Assembly: GCA_965202745.1 (NCBI GenBank)
Contig: CBDBCB010000022.1
Location: 620,001 to 684,000, forward strand
Source of the DNA: JACKII01 sp965202745
Lineage (GTDB): Bacteria; Pseudomonadota; Alphaproteobacteria; Bin95
DNA: 64,000 nucleotides
Reading direction: 5' to 3'
Made by a program: the position numbers and the translations under genes. The stretch's first letter is position 1. Every line of letters starts with the position of its first letter. The notes beneath the pieces are model-generated. The model saw nothing but the letters and a program-made list of their open reading frames with translations, searched no databases and was not told the DNA's origin. Below are positions 16,910 to 26,247 of the stretch, one piece after another.

Positions 16910-18211
16910 CTACCCGCGTGGCGCAATTTGAGACATGTAATCGCGGGCCAGAATTTTGCCCTGCTCCACCGCCGGCTGATTGAAGGCGTTCATGCCCAGC
17001 ATGTCAGCAGCAATGACGGTCTCGGCCATGTAGTGCATCATCAGCGCACCGATGGCAGCCTCATCAACCTGCTCCAGCTTGATGAGGCGCGTCGGGCAGC
17101 CATTCTTGATTAATGTGTCTGTCGTCACACGCTGCATGGAGTCGAGCAGATCGCCCATACTGCGGCCATCAAGATAGCTGAGGCTCGGCTCACCATCGGC
17201 AATCGCTGTCCGCACCAGACGCCCGGTGCGGGCCACTGGTGTCTGGATCATGGTGAAAGACTTGTCCCTGGGCCCATCCAGGTAAAGCTGTAGCTGGCTA
17301 TGCTGATCGACCGTGCCCAGCGCCCTCACCGGTACCGTGCCCTCGCCCTGCTTGCCCAGGGATTCTGCCCACAGCTGGCGGTACCAAAAACCAAACATCC
17401 CCAGCCGGTCACAATAGGGCATCATGACGGATGCCTTGATCCCGCACGCTTCCGACAGGCCGCACTGTACTGCCGCGCCAACTACCGGGTCGGCTTTATA
17501 GTCAATCAGCAACGACGCAATAACCGGCTCCGCGCCTTCCCGTGCCAACGCCGGATCGAGCCCGGCAATTGCCGCCGGCAACATGCCCACCAATGACAGT
17601 GCCGAGAAGCGCCCGCCGATTTCCGGATCGTGGGGAAGTTGCACCATGCCCCATTTCTGCGCCAACCGGCTTAGCGCGGAAGCCTTCGGCTCGGTAATCA
17701 CCGTGAAATGGTCACCGATCTGACTTTCATCGACGGACCGGGATAGCTCCTCAACACAGATCAGAGCCTGGGTCATGGTCTCGGCGGTGCCACCGGACTT
17801 GGAGATCAACAGAAAGTCTGTGCGGCTCATGTCGAGCGAGCGGAAGACATGGTCAAAGGTATGCGGATCGATATTGTCCAGAAATACCACCCGAGGAGAA
17901 TCGCCGCTGGGGCCAAAGCCGCTATCAGCCAGTGCGTAAAATGCCTGTCCGCCTAAACTAGAGCCCCCGGTTCCCATCACCAGCACGGTATCTGCCCGCT
18001 CGCGGTGATAGGCGGCGCGGTCCTCGATCATCGGGATGTCGTCGCGCTCTTCCGCCATTTGAAACACCGGAAGGCTGCCATCGCGATGCGCGGCCCGGAT
18101 ACGGTCTACCCCTGTCCGCGCACGTTGGAGGCATTGGTCGAACGTCGCTTCGTCCAATCCAGCATCGCCGATGACCGCCTTCAGGCATCCGTCGATCGAT
18201 TGCTCATACAT
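16910..18211 (-). CDS. pgi: Glucose-6-phosphate isomerase
   Basis: Interconverts glucose 6-phosphate and fructose 6-phosphate. At 434 residues it belongs to the shorter bacterial form. From ATG 18211 (MYEQSIDGCLKAV) it shows VMGTGGSSLGGQAF, the phosphate-binding SKSGGTAETM, GGRFSALS, and the C-terminal catalytic-region segments GTVDQHSQLQLYLDGP and TLIKNGCP. It lies between the M16 peptidase pair and mutL on the same strand. Confidence 0.94.
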   Translation of the reverse strand: MYEQSIDGCLKAVIGDAGLDEATFDQCLQRARTGVDRIRAAHRDGSLPVFQMAEERDDIPMIEDRAAYHRERADTVLVMGTGGSSLGGQAFYALADSGFGPSGDSPRVVFLDNIDPHTFDHVFRSLDMSRTDFLLISKSGGTAETMTQALICVEELSRSVDESQIGDHFTVITEPKASALSRLAQKWGMVQLPHDPEIGGRFSALSLVGMLPAAIAGLDPALAREGAEPVIASLLIDYKADPVVGAAVQCGLSEACGIKASVMMPYCDRLGMFGFWYRQLWAESLGKQGEGTVPVRALGTVDQHSQLQLYLDGPRDKSFTMIQTPVARTGRLVRTAIADGEPSLSYLDGRSMGDLLDSMQRVTTDTLIKNGCPTRLIKLEQVDEAAIGALMMHYMAETVIAADMLGMNAFNQPAVEQGKILARDYMSQIAPRG

Positions 18212-18304
18212 TGCGGCTCTCCTCTTTGGGCCACTCCCGTCCATCCAAGCCGGTCAACGGCAGTCTAGAGAGAGGGCAAAGGTATTTTAATAAAGATTCG
18301 CTCT

Positions 18305-19630
18305 CTAAAAGGATGATACCACACTTTTAGGCTGGCCTACCACAACACTTAGTAACGCATCGGCATGCAAAAGCCGCCGTGCTACGCGCTTTGCGTCCGC
18401 CAGGGTAACTGCCTCGAACTGGGCTGCGCGTTCCTGCCAGTAGTTCAGCCCCAGACCATAATGTTGCATCGTCAACAACACGCTGGCGACGGAGCCCGTG
18501 GAGTCCAGATTTAGGGGGAAGCTGCCGATTAGGTAAGTTTTGGCGTCGTCGACCTCTGCCGCTGTGGGCCCATCGACAGCCAGACGCTGCCACTCTTCCC
18601 GGATAATATGCATGGTTTCCGCAGCCGCCGCATTGCGCGTAGCGGTTCGGCCCAACAGCAAGCCGTTCTTCTTGTAGGCGCTCAGGCCCACGCCGATGTC
18701 ATACGCCAGCCCCCGCTTCTCCCGAACCTCCTGCCCCAATCGCGAGGTAAAAGAGCTGCCGCCCAGCACCTGCGTCACCACCATTGCCGCAGCCCAATCG
18801 GGGTCGCTGCGGGTCAGGGCTTTCTGCCCAAAGACAATCACGCTCTGGCCCGCGGGGTGCGGCACGACTTCAACACCGGCCTGCATCGGCGGCACGGGGG
18901 AAGTAACAGGCGGTGGTTCCCGGTCAGGCAGGCCGCCAAAGGCCAGGTCCAACAGACGGCCCAATTCCTCCGGTCCGATGTCACCTGCCACCCCAATGAT
19001 CAAGGTCCGGCGGTTCAGCACCTGCGCCAGAAAGAATTCCAGATCAGACCGGACAATTCCTGGCAGGGTCTGCTCGTCGCCACTTGTCCCGACAGAATAA
19101 GGGTGCCCAGCATAAGCCCGCTCCCGCCAGGCTTTGTAAGCCAGATTGGTCGGGTCCTGCGAGCGGCGGCGGGCACTGGTGATCATGCCGTCCCGCACCC
19201 GTTGCAGGGCGTTTTCTTCCAGGCGCGGTGCCAGCAAAGAGTCGCGCAACAGACTGGCGGTCAGTTCCTGGTGCTCGGTCAGGGTCAGAAAAGAGCCCGA
19301 GAAGCCTTCCCGTGACGCATCAAAGCCCAGACTAATGGAATGGCCTGCCAGCGTTTGGCGAAAGGCTTCCGCGTCTCGTTCTCCAGCACCTTCACTCAAC
19401 ATTGCGGCGGCCAGCATTGCCGTCCCGGCTTTCTCTGCCGGCAACAGCGACGCTCCGCCCTGAAAACGGAAATACAAAGCAACCAGCGGCACACTGGCAT
19501 CCTGCCGCAACCAGGCGCGGATACCGCCAGGCGATACAACCTCCACGATCTGTGGCGTGTCGGCAGAACGGACCGGGGCCGACGCACCCAAACAAGCCAA
19601 AAGCACCAGAAACGCTGCAAAGCCTCTCAT
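18305..19630 (-). CDS. M16-family peptidase homologue lacking the zinc motif
   Basis: The second member of a tandem M16 pair, 441 residues from ATG 19630 (MRGFAAFLVLLACLGASA), with a signal peptide. The zinc-binding HxxEH is absent. The region instead reads AGTAMLAAAMLSEGAGERD, so this subunit should be inactive on its own. It keeps the R/Y-type substrate-binding region (EVREKRGLAYDIGVGL), as in heterodimeric M16B enzymes. Its ATG overlaps the stop codon of the zinc-bearing partner (ATGA), supporting coupled translation and a 1:1 complex, probably periplasmic. Confidence 0.9.
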   Translation of the reverse strand: MRGFAAFLVLLACLGASAPVRSADTPQIVEVVSPGGIRAWLRQDASVPLVALYFRFQGGASLLPAEKAGTAMLAAAMLSEGAGERDAEAFRQTLAGHSISLGFDASREGFSGSFLTLTEHQELTASLLRDSLLAPRLEENALQRVRDGMITSARRRSQDPTNLAYKAWRERAYAGHPYSVGTSGDEQTLPGIVRSDLEFFLAQVLNRRTLIIGVAGDIGPEELGRLLDLAFGGLPDREPPPVTSPVPPMQAGVEVVPHPAGQSVIVFGQKALTRSDPDWAAAMVVTQVLGGSSFTSRLGQEVREKRGLAYDIGVGLSAYKKNGLLLGRTATRNAAAAETMHIIREEWQRLAVDGPTAAEVDDAKTYLIGSFPLNLDSTGSVASVLLTMQHYGLGLNYWQERAAQFEAVTLADAKRVARRLLHADALLSVVVGQPKSVVSSF

Positions 19631-20997
19631 GAGCGCGGCTCCTTTGGCAGCAATTCGCCGGTCACGGCGCGCTCCGGCTGCAATACAAGCCGTGCAGCAG
19701 CCATCACATCGGCCGCCGTGACCTTCGTCAATCGCTCCGGCCATTCCTCCACGTCAGCGATGGTGCCGCCGTTGGCTAGGGTTTCGCCCAGCACCCGCGC
19801 GCCGGTTTCCAGGTCATCCCTCGCAAACACAGCAGCGGACAGCATTCGTTTGACGGTGCTGGCCACCTCTTCCTCAGTGACGCCATCCTTCAGCAGAGTG
19901 GCAATCTCGCCCTCGACCGCTTCTTCCAATGCCACCATTCCGGTGCCATTGCGGGGAATGGCATAAAAAAAGAATGTTGCCGGGCCGCGGCTTTCGCCAC
20001 TGTAATAAGCGCCTGCGGCGCTAGCCTGCTCGCTGCCCCGCACTAGATCCTTCGCCAGGCGGCCTACAGAGCGGTCACCCATTATTTCCGACAGTACTTC
20101 CAGGGCCAGCACGTGCTCGCGCCCGGGCGTATGAGCGGATGGCGCCAGATAGATGCGCCGCCAACTCGGGTCTTTCACCCGCTCGTCCCGCAAAATCACC
20201 CGCTTTTCGCCACGTGGCGGCGGTTCGCTGGTCCAGGTCTCCGGTGGATTGTTGGACCGCGGGATCGGTCCGTAATATTGCTCAGCCAACGCCTTAACCT
20301 CGTCGGGCGTCACGTCGCCTGCCACCATCAGCACGGCATTATCAGGCGCGTAGTAGCGGCCATAGAATGCCAGCAGCGTGTCTCGGTCCAGCGCCTCTAT
20401 CTCGTGCCGCCAGCCGATGATCGGGCGCCCATAAGGGTGATTGCGGAACAGTGCGGCAGCCATTTCGGCAGAAAGCTGGGCCGACGGGCTTTGTCCCACC
20501 CGCTCGTTCCATTCCTCAAGCACGACCGCGCGTTCGCTTTCAATCTGATCAGGCTTAAGGACAAGGCCGCGCATACGGTCAGCCTCGTAAGCCATGGCCT
20601 GGCCGAGCTGATCGCGCGGCACTACCTGATAATAGCCGGTGCTGTCCCAGGAGGTAAAAGCGTTCTCCCGCCCGCCATGCCGCCGGACAAAAGCACTGAA
20701 GGCAGCCTCCGTGCCTTTGAACATCAGATGCTCAAAAAGGTGCGCAATACCAGATTGCCCAGGTTTTTCGTCGGCAGCGCCCACCTTGTACCACAACATC
20801 TGGATCGCCGCGGGTACCCGGCGGTTTTCTATCACCACCACTTCCAACCCATTGCTGAGTGTAAAGTAAGTGGGGCTGAAAACTTTCGCTGCGGCGGGTG
20901 CCGAAACGGTCCAGACCGCAACGAACGCTAGCGCTAATAGCCTAGAAAATCCGGTTCCTGATTGTTTCTTTGCGCTCGATTGTCGGCGTATCATCAT
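19627..20997 (-). CDS. M16-family zinc metallopeptidase
   Basis: The catalytic member of the M16B pair. From ATG 20997 (MMIRRQSSAKKQ) a signal sequence ends near SAPAAAKVF. The zinc site HLFEH lies in GIAHLFEHLMFKG, with the downstream Glu in the VVLEEWNERV segment. The C-terminal M16 domain follows. The gene begins about 55 bp inside the end of the DUF3035 gene, so an internal start cannot be excluded. It should act on peptides in the periplasm together with the zinc-less neighbour. Confidence 0.93.
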   Translation of the reverse strand: MMIRRQSSAKKQSGTGFSRLLALAFVAVWTVSAPAAAKVFSPTYFTLSNGLEVVVIENRRVPAAIQMLWYKVGAADEKPGQSGIAHLFEHLMFKGTEAAFSAFVRRHGGRENAFTSWDSTGYYQVVPRDQLGQAMAYEADRMRGLVLKPDQIESERAVVLEEWNERVGQSPSAQLSAEMAAALFRNHPYGRPIIGWRHEIEALDRDTLLAFYGRYYAPDNAVLMVAGDVTPDEVKALAEQYYGPIPRSNNPPETWTSEPPPRGEKRVILRDERVKDPSWRRIYLAPSAHTPGREHVLALEVLSEIMGDRSVGRLAKDLVRGSEQASAAGAYYSGESRGPATFFFYAIPRNGTGMVALEEAVEGEIATLLKDGVTEEEVASTVKRMLSAAVFARDDLETGARVLGETLANGGTIADVEEWPERLTKVTAADVMAAARLVLQPERAVTGELLPKEPRS

Positions 20998-21496
20998 CGG
21001 TCGGAGGCTTGCCAAGGGCGTCATTCTCCTGCAATCGTCGCTTTTCACCGGTTGCATCAACCACGACGCCTGGCGGCGGCGGCTCGCGCCAGAACATCAG
21101 CTTCTGGACAAAATCGCGCTTATCAACGGCAAGGACGGCGCTTTCCTGGTCAACTTTTTGCCGGATCGACGGATCGACCGTCTTGATCTTCAGTGTATTC
21201 AGCAGCACTTCTTCGCCTGGCGTGCCGGCTACCGGCCGAGGCGTACTGCGATCGTTGACTCCGAATACGGCCACCTCGCTTTGCGTGCGGGGATCGATCT
21301 GCGGCACGGCCCGCTCGCCCGGACGCGGTGGGCGCAGGTCAAAGTTCGGCGGCACGCTTAGCGGCGCGCGGCGCACCACGGCGAACTCGTCAGGTGCTTT
21401 CTTTTCGATGCCCGTCAAATCCCGGACGCTTCCGCATCCCGCGAGCGTCACGCCTGCCAGCAACAACAGAGGTAGGAAAGCGCGTTTAGCCAACAC
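20942..21496 (-). CDS. DUF3035 lipoprotein
   Basis: A 184-residue lipoprotein: MLAKRAFLPLLLLAGVTLAGC gives a clear signal peptide and lipobox. The family hallmark PPNFDLRPPRPGE is present, and the rest is polar and probably disordered. DUF3035 proteins are found in alphaproteobacteria next to lspA and the M16 pair, as here; no function is established. It lies 15 bp after lspA. Its 3' end overlaps the start of the M16 gene. Confidence 0.85.
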   Translation of the reverse strand: MLAKRAFLPLLLLAGVTLAGCGSVRDLTGIEKKAPDEFAVVRRAPLSVPPNFDLRPPRPGERAVPQIDPRTQSEVAVFGVNDRSTPRPVAGTPGEEVLLNTLKIKTVDPSIRQKVDQESAVLAVDKRDFVQKLMFWREPPPPGVVVDATGEKRRLQENDALGKPPTDDDTPTIERKETIRNRIF

Positions 21497-21511
21497 TGGT
21501 CACAACTCCTA

Positions 21512-21988
21512 TTAGCCCGTTGATTTGGGGTCGCCGCGAGCCCCAAACAAGCTCTCAGCAATCAAAACCCCAACACCCAGCGTAATGCTAGCATCGGCAA
21601 TGTTAAACACCGGCCAGTGGTAGCCATAGGCGTGCCAGTCGATGAAGTCCACGACCGCCCCATAGACCAGCCGGTCGATAATGTTGCCGACCGCGCCGCC
21701 GAGTATCAAACCGGCTGCAATGACCGTCCACCAGGACTGCGCACGCACCAGCCAAACCGCCACGCCGAGTGCGATTGCGCCGGTGATGGCGGCCAACGCC
21801 AGTGGCGGCATGTCGCCGTCACCAAACAGGCCAAAGCTGACGCCACGGTTCCAGACAAGGACCATGTCCCAGAATGGCAGCACCTCGATTCGCACAGGCG
21901 GATTCTGGAGTGCATCCAGCGCCCATAGCTTCGAGAGCTGATCCAGAAGCAGCGTCAGGACGGCAAGGGCCAGGCCCCATACTCGCAT
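21512..21988 (-). CDS. lspA: Lipoprotein signal peptidase II
   Basis: Inner-membrane aspartyl protease that removes signal peptides from prolipoproteins. From ATG 21988 (MRVWGLALAVLTLLLDQLSK) the protein has 158 residues and four membrane helices. It carries the conserved NRGVSFGLF, the catalytic-Asp motifs GNIIDR and FNIADASI, and the WHAYGYHWPVFN segment. It starts 11 bp after the ileS stop codon; ileS-lspA linkage is widespread. Confidence 0.95.
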   Translation of the reverse strand: MRVWGLALAVLTLLLDQLSKLWALDALQNPPVRIEVLPFWDMVLVWNRGVSFGLFGDGDMPPLALAAITGAIALGVAVWLVRAQSWWTVIAAGLILGGAVGNIIDRLVYGAVVDFIDWHAYGYHWPVFNIADASITLGVGVLIAESLFGARGDPKSTG

Positions 21989-21999
21989 GGCGGCGGGGC

Positions 22000-24870
22000 C
22001 TAAGCCGCTTCCGGCAGCTTGCCAACCGCATCCGCGCAGCGGCCGCAGGCATCCGGATGCTCCGGATTGCTGCCCACGTCCGGCAGGTGCTGCCAGCAAC
22101 GCTCGCAACGCTTGGCATCGATCTTCACCGGCACCACACCGCAGCCCGCCACATCCGGCAGGGTAAACGCTTCGGCGGGTGGCTCATGCACATGCAGGTC
22201 CACGCCGGAGACAATCGCGATTTCCGCCAGGTCCAGGCCGTCGAGCGCCGCGGCTTGCTCCGCCGTTACATAGACGCTTGGCGTCGCTTCCAGTGATCCC
22301 CGAATGCGCTTGGCCGCCCGCTCGCCCTCCAGCGCACCCAGGATGACCCTGCGCACCTGGCGGACCTTGCCCCAACGCGCCGCCAGTTCAGGGTTCCGCC
22401 AATCAGCCGGGATCACCGGATAAGTCGCCAGGTGAACGCTTTCACCCTCCGGCGCAGCCTCGATCGAGCCAAAGCGGCGGGTCAGGTAAGCCTCTTCCGC
22501 CGTGAAGCAGCAGATCGGGGCCAGCCAGGTCACCAGTGCATCAAACAACCGGTCCAGCACGGTGCGGCAGGCGCGCCTGCGCAACGCATCCGGATGGTCG
22601 CAATAGAGGGCGTCCTTGCGGATATCGAAATAGAAGGCCGACAGGTCGTTGGCGCAGAAATTGTGCAGCTCGACCCACAGCGTGTGGAAGTCAAAGTCGT
22701 CCACGCACTGGCGCACGGTGGCATCCATTTCCGCGATCCGATGCAGCATCAGCCGCTCCAGTTCTGGCATGTCAGCGGATTCTACCCGCTCAACCTCACT
22801 GAAGCCTTCCAAGCTGCCCAACAGGAAGCGCAGCGTGTTGCGCACGCGGCGGTAGTGATCGGCCTGATGCTTCAGGATTTCCTTGCCGATGCGCAGGTCG
22901 TCGGAATAGTCGGACGAGCACACCCAAATGCGCAAGATATCCGCGCCATACTGGTCGATCACTTCCTGTGGCGCGGTCACGTTGCCCAGCGACTTGGACA
23001 TCTTGCGGCCTTCCTCATCCAGGACAAAGCCATGGGTAAGGACAGCGTCATAGGGCGAACGGCCACGGGTGCCACTGCTCTCCAGCAGGGAGGAATGGAA
23101 CCAGCCGCGGTGCTGGTCGGAGCCTTCCAGATAGAGGTCCGCCGGCCACTTCATGTGCGCCTGCTTCTCCAGGGTAAAGACGTGCGTGCAGCCGCTGTCG
23201 AACCAGACCTCCACAATATCCTGCACCTGATCATAGTCGGCCGGGTCATATTCATTGCCGAGGAAGCGCGCCGCCGGGCTGGCGTACCAGGCATCGCCGC
23301 CCTCCGCGCGAAAGGCATCTGCCACACGGTCGAACACCGCCTGATCCCGCAGGATCTCGCCCGTCACCTTGTGCACGAACAGCGGGATCGGCACGCCCCA
23401 GGCGCGCTGACGGCTGACGCACCAGTCAGGACGGTCGGCGATCATGGACCGCAGCCGCGTCTGGCCCGCCTTGGGTACAAAGCGCGTATCGTCGATAGCC
23501 TTCAGCGCGTTATCCCGCAGGCCGTTGGTCTCCATGGAGATGAACCATTGCGGCGTATTGCGGAAGATCAGCGGGGCTTTGGAGCGCCACGAATGCGGGT
23601 AGGAATGCTTGAGCCTGCCCCAGCTATAGAGCGCGTCGATACTCATCAGCATCTCACAAACGGCGCGGTTGGCCGGGCCTTCCTTGCCTTCATCGTCCAG
23701 GATGCGCAGGCCAGCGAACAGAGCGACATGCTCGCGGAAAGCACCGTCCGGCCCCACATTGTCGGTGATCGCCAGACCGACCTTCATGCCCAAGTCGTAG
23801 TCATCAGAGCCGTGGCTCGGCGCGATGTGCACAAAGCCGGAGCCCGTATCCATAGTGACAAAATCGGCGGGCAACGCCGGCACGTCATAGTCATAAAATC
23901 CGCCCGCATCGGCATGGCCACGCAACGGGTGGGCGCAGATGGTGCCTTCGAGGTCGCTGCCCTTCAGCTCCCGCTCTACTTCCCATTCGGTCACACGCGC
24001 GGCTTTGGCAGACGACTCCAAAAGTGCTGGCGCCACCAGGAACCGTTGGCCCACCGGAATGCGCAACTTGTCCGTGCCCGCAACGCAGCGGACCACGGCA
24101 TAGGTCGCGTTATCAGCATAGGCCACAGCGCGGTTGGACGGCAGGGTCCAGGGGGTGGTCGTCCAGATGACGATAGGGATACCCGGCTCCAGCCCGCTTT
24201 TCGGCCCCGGTGTCACGATCGGGAACGGCACATGCACCGTATGGCTGGTGTGCTCCTGATACTCGACCTCTGCGTCAGCCAGCGCGGTGCGCTCCACCAC
24301 GCTCCAGAGCACCGGCTTGGCACCGTTGTAGATGCCGCCGTTCATGGCGAACTTGGCCAATTCCTCAGCGATAGTCGCCTCGGCCTCGAACGACATGGTG
24401 GTGTAGTAGTTTTCCCAGTCGCCGATCACGCCCAGGCGCTTGAATTCCTCGCGCTGGGTGTCGATCCACTCGTCGGCAAAGGCACGGCATTGGCGGCGGA
24501 ATTCCACCAGATCGACCTCGTCCTTGTTCTGGCCACGCGCGCGGTAGTCTTCCTCGACCTTCCATTCGATAGGCAGGCCATGGCAGTCCCAGCCCGGGAT
24601 ATAGTGCGCATCCTTGCCCAGCATCTGCTGGGAACGGTTGATCACGTCCTTCAGAATCTTGTTCAGCGCATGGCCGATATGCAAGTTGCCGTTGGCATAG
24701 GGCGGGCCGTCATGCAGTACAAACTGCTCCTTGCCCTTGCTCTCCTCGCGCTGGCGGGTGAACAGGTCCATGATCTTCCAGCGGTCCAGGATGAGCGGCT
24801 CGCGCTTGGGCAGGTCGGCACGCATCGGGAACTCGGTTTTCGGCAGGAAGACCGTACTTTTATAGTCCAT
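22000..24870 (-). CDS. ileS: Isoleucyl-tRNA synthetase
   Basis: Class I aminoacyl-tRNA synthetase, 956 residues, charging tRNA-Ile. The HIGH motif is in PYANGNLHIGHAL, the editing-domain sequence TTTPWTLPSN is present, the KMSKS loop is in GRKMSKSLGN, and the end has two Cys pairs (CERCW and CGRC) forming the zinc site of the bacterial type. Length and order are normal. It lies between ribF and lspA, the usual arrangement. Confidence 0.97.
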   Translation of the reverse strand: MDYKSTVFLPKTEFPMRADLPKREPLILDRWKIMDLFTRQREESKGKEQFVLHDGPPYANGNLHIGHALNKILKDVINRSQQMLGKDAHYIPGWDCHGLPIEWKVEEDYRARGQNKDEVDLVEFRRQCRAFADEWIDTQREEFKRLGVIGDWENYYTTMSFEAEATIAEELAKFAMNGGIYNGAKPVLWSVVERTALADAEVEYQEHTSHTVHVPFPIVTPGPKSGLEPGIPIVIWTTTPWTLPSNRAVAYADNATYAVVRCVAGTDKLRIPVGQRFLVAPALLESSAKAARVTEWEVERELKGSDLEGTICAHPLRGHADAGGFYDYDVPALPADFVTMDTGSGFVHIAPSHGSDDYDLGMKVGLAITDNVGPDGAFREHVALFAGLRILDDEGKEGPANRAVCEMLMSIDALYSWGRLKHSYPHSWRSKAPLIFRNTPQWFISMETNGLRDNALKAIDDTRFVPKAGQTRLRSMIADRPDWCVSRQRAWGVPIPLFVHKVTGEILRDQAVFDRVADAFRAEGGDAWYASPAARFLGNEYDPADYDQVQDIVEVWFDSGCTHVFTLEKQAHMKWPADLYLEGSDQHRGWFHSSLLESSGTRGRSPYDAVLTHGFVLDEEGRKMSKSLGNVTAPQEVIDQYGADILRIWVCSSDYSDDLRIGKEILKHQADHYRRVRNTLRFLLGSLEGFSEVERVESADMPELERLMLHRIAEMDATVRQCVDDFDFHTLWVELHNFCANDLSAFYFDIRKDALYCDHPDALRRRACRTVLDRLFDALVTWLAPICCFTAEEAYLTRRFGSIEAAPEGESVHLATYPVIPADWRNPELAARWGKVRQVRRVILGALEGERAAKRIRGSLEATPSVYVTAEQAAALDGLDLAEIAIVSGVDLHVHEPPAEAFTLPDVAGCGVVPVKIDAKRCERCWQHLPDVGSNPEHPDACGRCADAVGKLPEAA

Positions 24871-24881
24871 GGGATCGGTCT

Positions 24882-25826
24882 CTAAATCGGATTTTGTGGG
24901 GTTTTAGCCAGGATGGCCCGCGCCGTGTCGCAATCCTTGGCGATCTGCTGGCGCAGGGCATCGAAGCTCTCGAATTTGCGTTCTGGCCGGAAGAAATCGA
25001 GCAATTGCACCCGCATCGGCTTGTCATAGAGGTCACCCTCGAAGTCGAAGACATGCGTCTCCAGCAGCAGGGTTTCTCCATCCACCGTGGGGCGGCGGCC
25101 GAGATTGGCTATCGCATCGTACCAGCGCAGATCGTCGCCGGCCCCAATACCGCAGCGCACGGCATAGACGCCGAGCGCAGGCTCCAATAGCTCACCAAGA
25201 GCCAGGTTTGCGGTAGGAAAGCCAATGGTCCGGCCTCGCTGGTGGCCATAGGTAACAAGGCCGTCAATCTCCCACCAGCGGCCAAGCATGCGGGCAGCGT
25301 CGCCGGGGCGGCCGTCGCGCAGATGCTCGCGGATGGCGGTGGACGAGAACGAAGCGCCGTCTTCCGACTGCACTTCCTCGACGACAGTGACACCGAAGCC
25401 GAAGCGCTCGCCCAATTCCTGCATCATGGCGGGCGTGCCTTCACGTTTCGCGCCAAAGCGGAAGTCGAAGCCGATGACCACATGCCCGGCCCCAACCGCG
25501 TCGACCAGCACACTCTGCACAAACTGGTCAGGCGGCAGGCTGGCGAATTCTTTGGTGAAGGGCACCTCGACCAGCAACTCCACGCCGACATCGGCCAACG
25601 CCTGGGCTTTGCTGGAGGGAGAAGTCAGACGGAAGGGCTTAACCGGCGAGCGAAGGACGCTGCGCGGGTGCGGCTCGAACGTAACGACACCCAGCACACC
25701 GCGCGCAGCGCGCGCAGCATCAAGGATCGCCCGGTGCCCGAAATGGACTCCGTCGAAATTTCCAAGCGCTACCGAAGCGCCGCGTTGTGCGGCGGGCAGC
25801 GGGTCTAAGCCGATAGAATGATGCAA
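24882..25826 (-). CDS. ribF: Bifunctional riboflavin kinase / FAD synthetase
   Basis: Makes FMN and then FAD from riboflavin. The N-terminal nucleotidyltransferase domain begins GNFDGVHFGHRAIL. The C-terminal flavokinase domain has GRTIGFPTANL and later ETHVFDFEGDLYD. Length (314 residues) is normal. No ATG is available at the family start. The TTG at 25826 is preceded by AGGA with a 12-base spacer, so a UUG start is the best reading. It is first in the ribF-ileS-lspA unit. Confidence 0.93.
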   Translation of the reverse strand: MHHSIGLDPLPAAQRGASVALGNFDGVHFGHRAILDAARAARGVLGVVTFEPHPRSVLRSPVKPFRLTSPSSKAQALADVGVELLVEVPFTKEFASLPPDQFVQSVLVDAVGAGHVVIGFDFRFGAKREGTPAMMQELGERFGFGVTVVEEVQSEDGASFSSTAIREHLRDGRPGDAARMLGRWWEIDGLVTYGHQRGRTIGFPTANLALGELLEPALGVYAVRCGIGAGDDLRWYDAIANLGRRPTVDGETLLLETHVFDFEGDLYDKPMRVQLLDFFRPERKFESFDALRQQIAKDCDTARAILAKTPQNPI

Positions 25827-26247
25827 CGAACCGGTTTCCTAAAGGTATCGCACCCTGACGACACGAACGACCCTTACACACATTTAAGCAGTTTTTCCAC
25901 GCGACAAGTTTAAAGCCTTGCAAATCGATGTTTTGCGCACAGCCCGGCAACCGCCAGCGTTGGGATCGCCGCGGTGCTGATATCATTTGTTTTTGCAGCA
26001 GTTGGATAACATACAAATTGCATGACCATGACAGAATACGTGCTCTTTGCGCGTTTCGGAAGGACGTGCCAGCAGTCCTAGTGTTGATGGATGGATAGCG
26101 GCGGGGATTGCCGCTATGCATAACGATAATGGTACCCGTCCAGGGCACTTTATCCTCCGAAAGAGTGCCGGATCGCAATTTTGGTAGGTAGCGCAGCCAA
26201 CACTCGGTCAGCCTCCGGGGATTGCTGTGCTGAAGAGGAGCAAGGCT
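25827..26247. other. 421-bp divergent intergenic region with two hairpins
   Basis: This region separates ribF (minus) from the esterase gene (plus). Two inverted repeats stand out. ATAGCGGC (26095-26102) pairs with GCCGCTAT (26110-26117) around a 7-base loop. GGCACT (26144-26149) pairs with AGTGCC (26164-26169) around 14 bases. Neither has a T-run. Composition is more AT-rich than the neighbouring genes. I see no protein-coding frame or tRNA, and no promoter pair I would commit to. Confidence 0.4.

Noticed and set aside
18260..18320. TAGAGAG/CTCTCTA inverted repeat between pgi and the M16 gene as a terminator
   Set aside because: The stem is only 7 bp with a long loop and no T-run in the direction of transcription.
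22432..24885. Long open frame (817 codons) on the plus strand
   Set aside because: It is the exact antisense of ileS. The translation is His/Arg/Gly-rich, lacks any family motif, and is a by-product of high-GC codon use in ileS.
26095..26169. Two hairpins before the esterase gene as a riboswitch
   Set aside because: They are short, lack conserved riboswitch cores, and have no terminator or anti-terminator partner. Kept only as hairpins.
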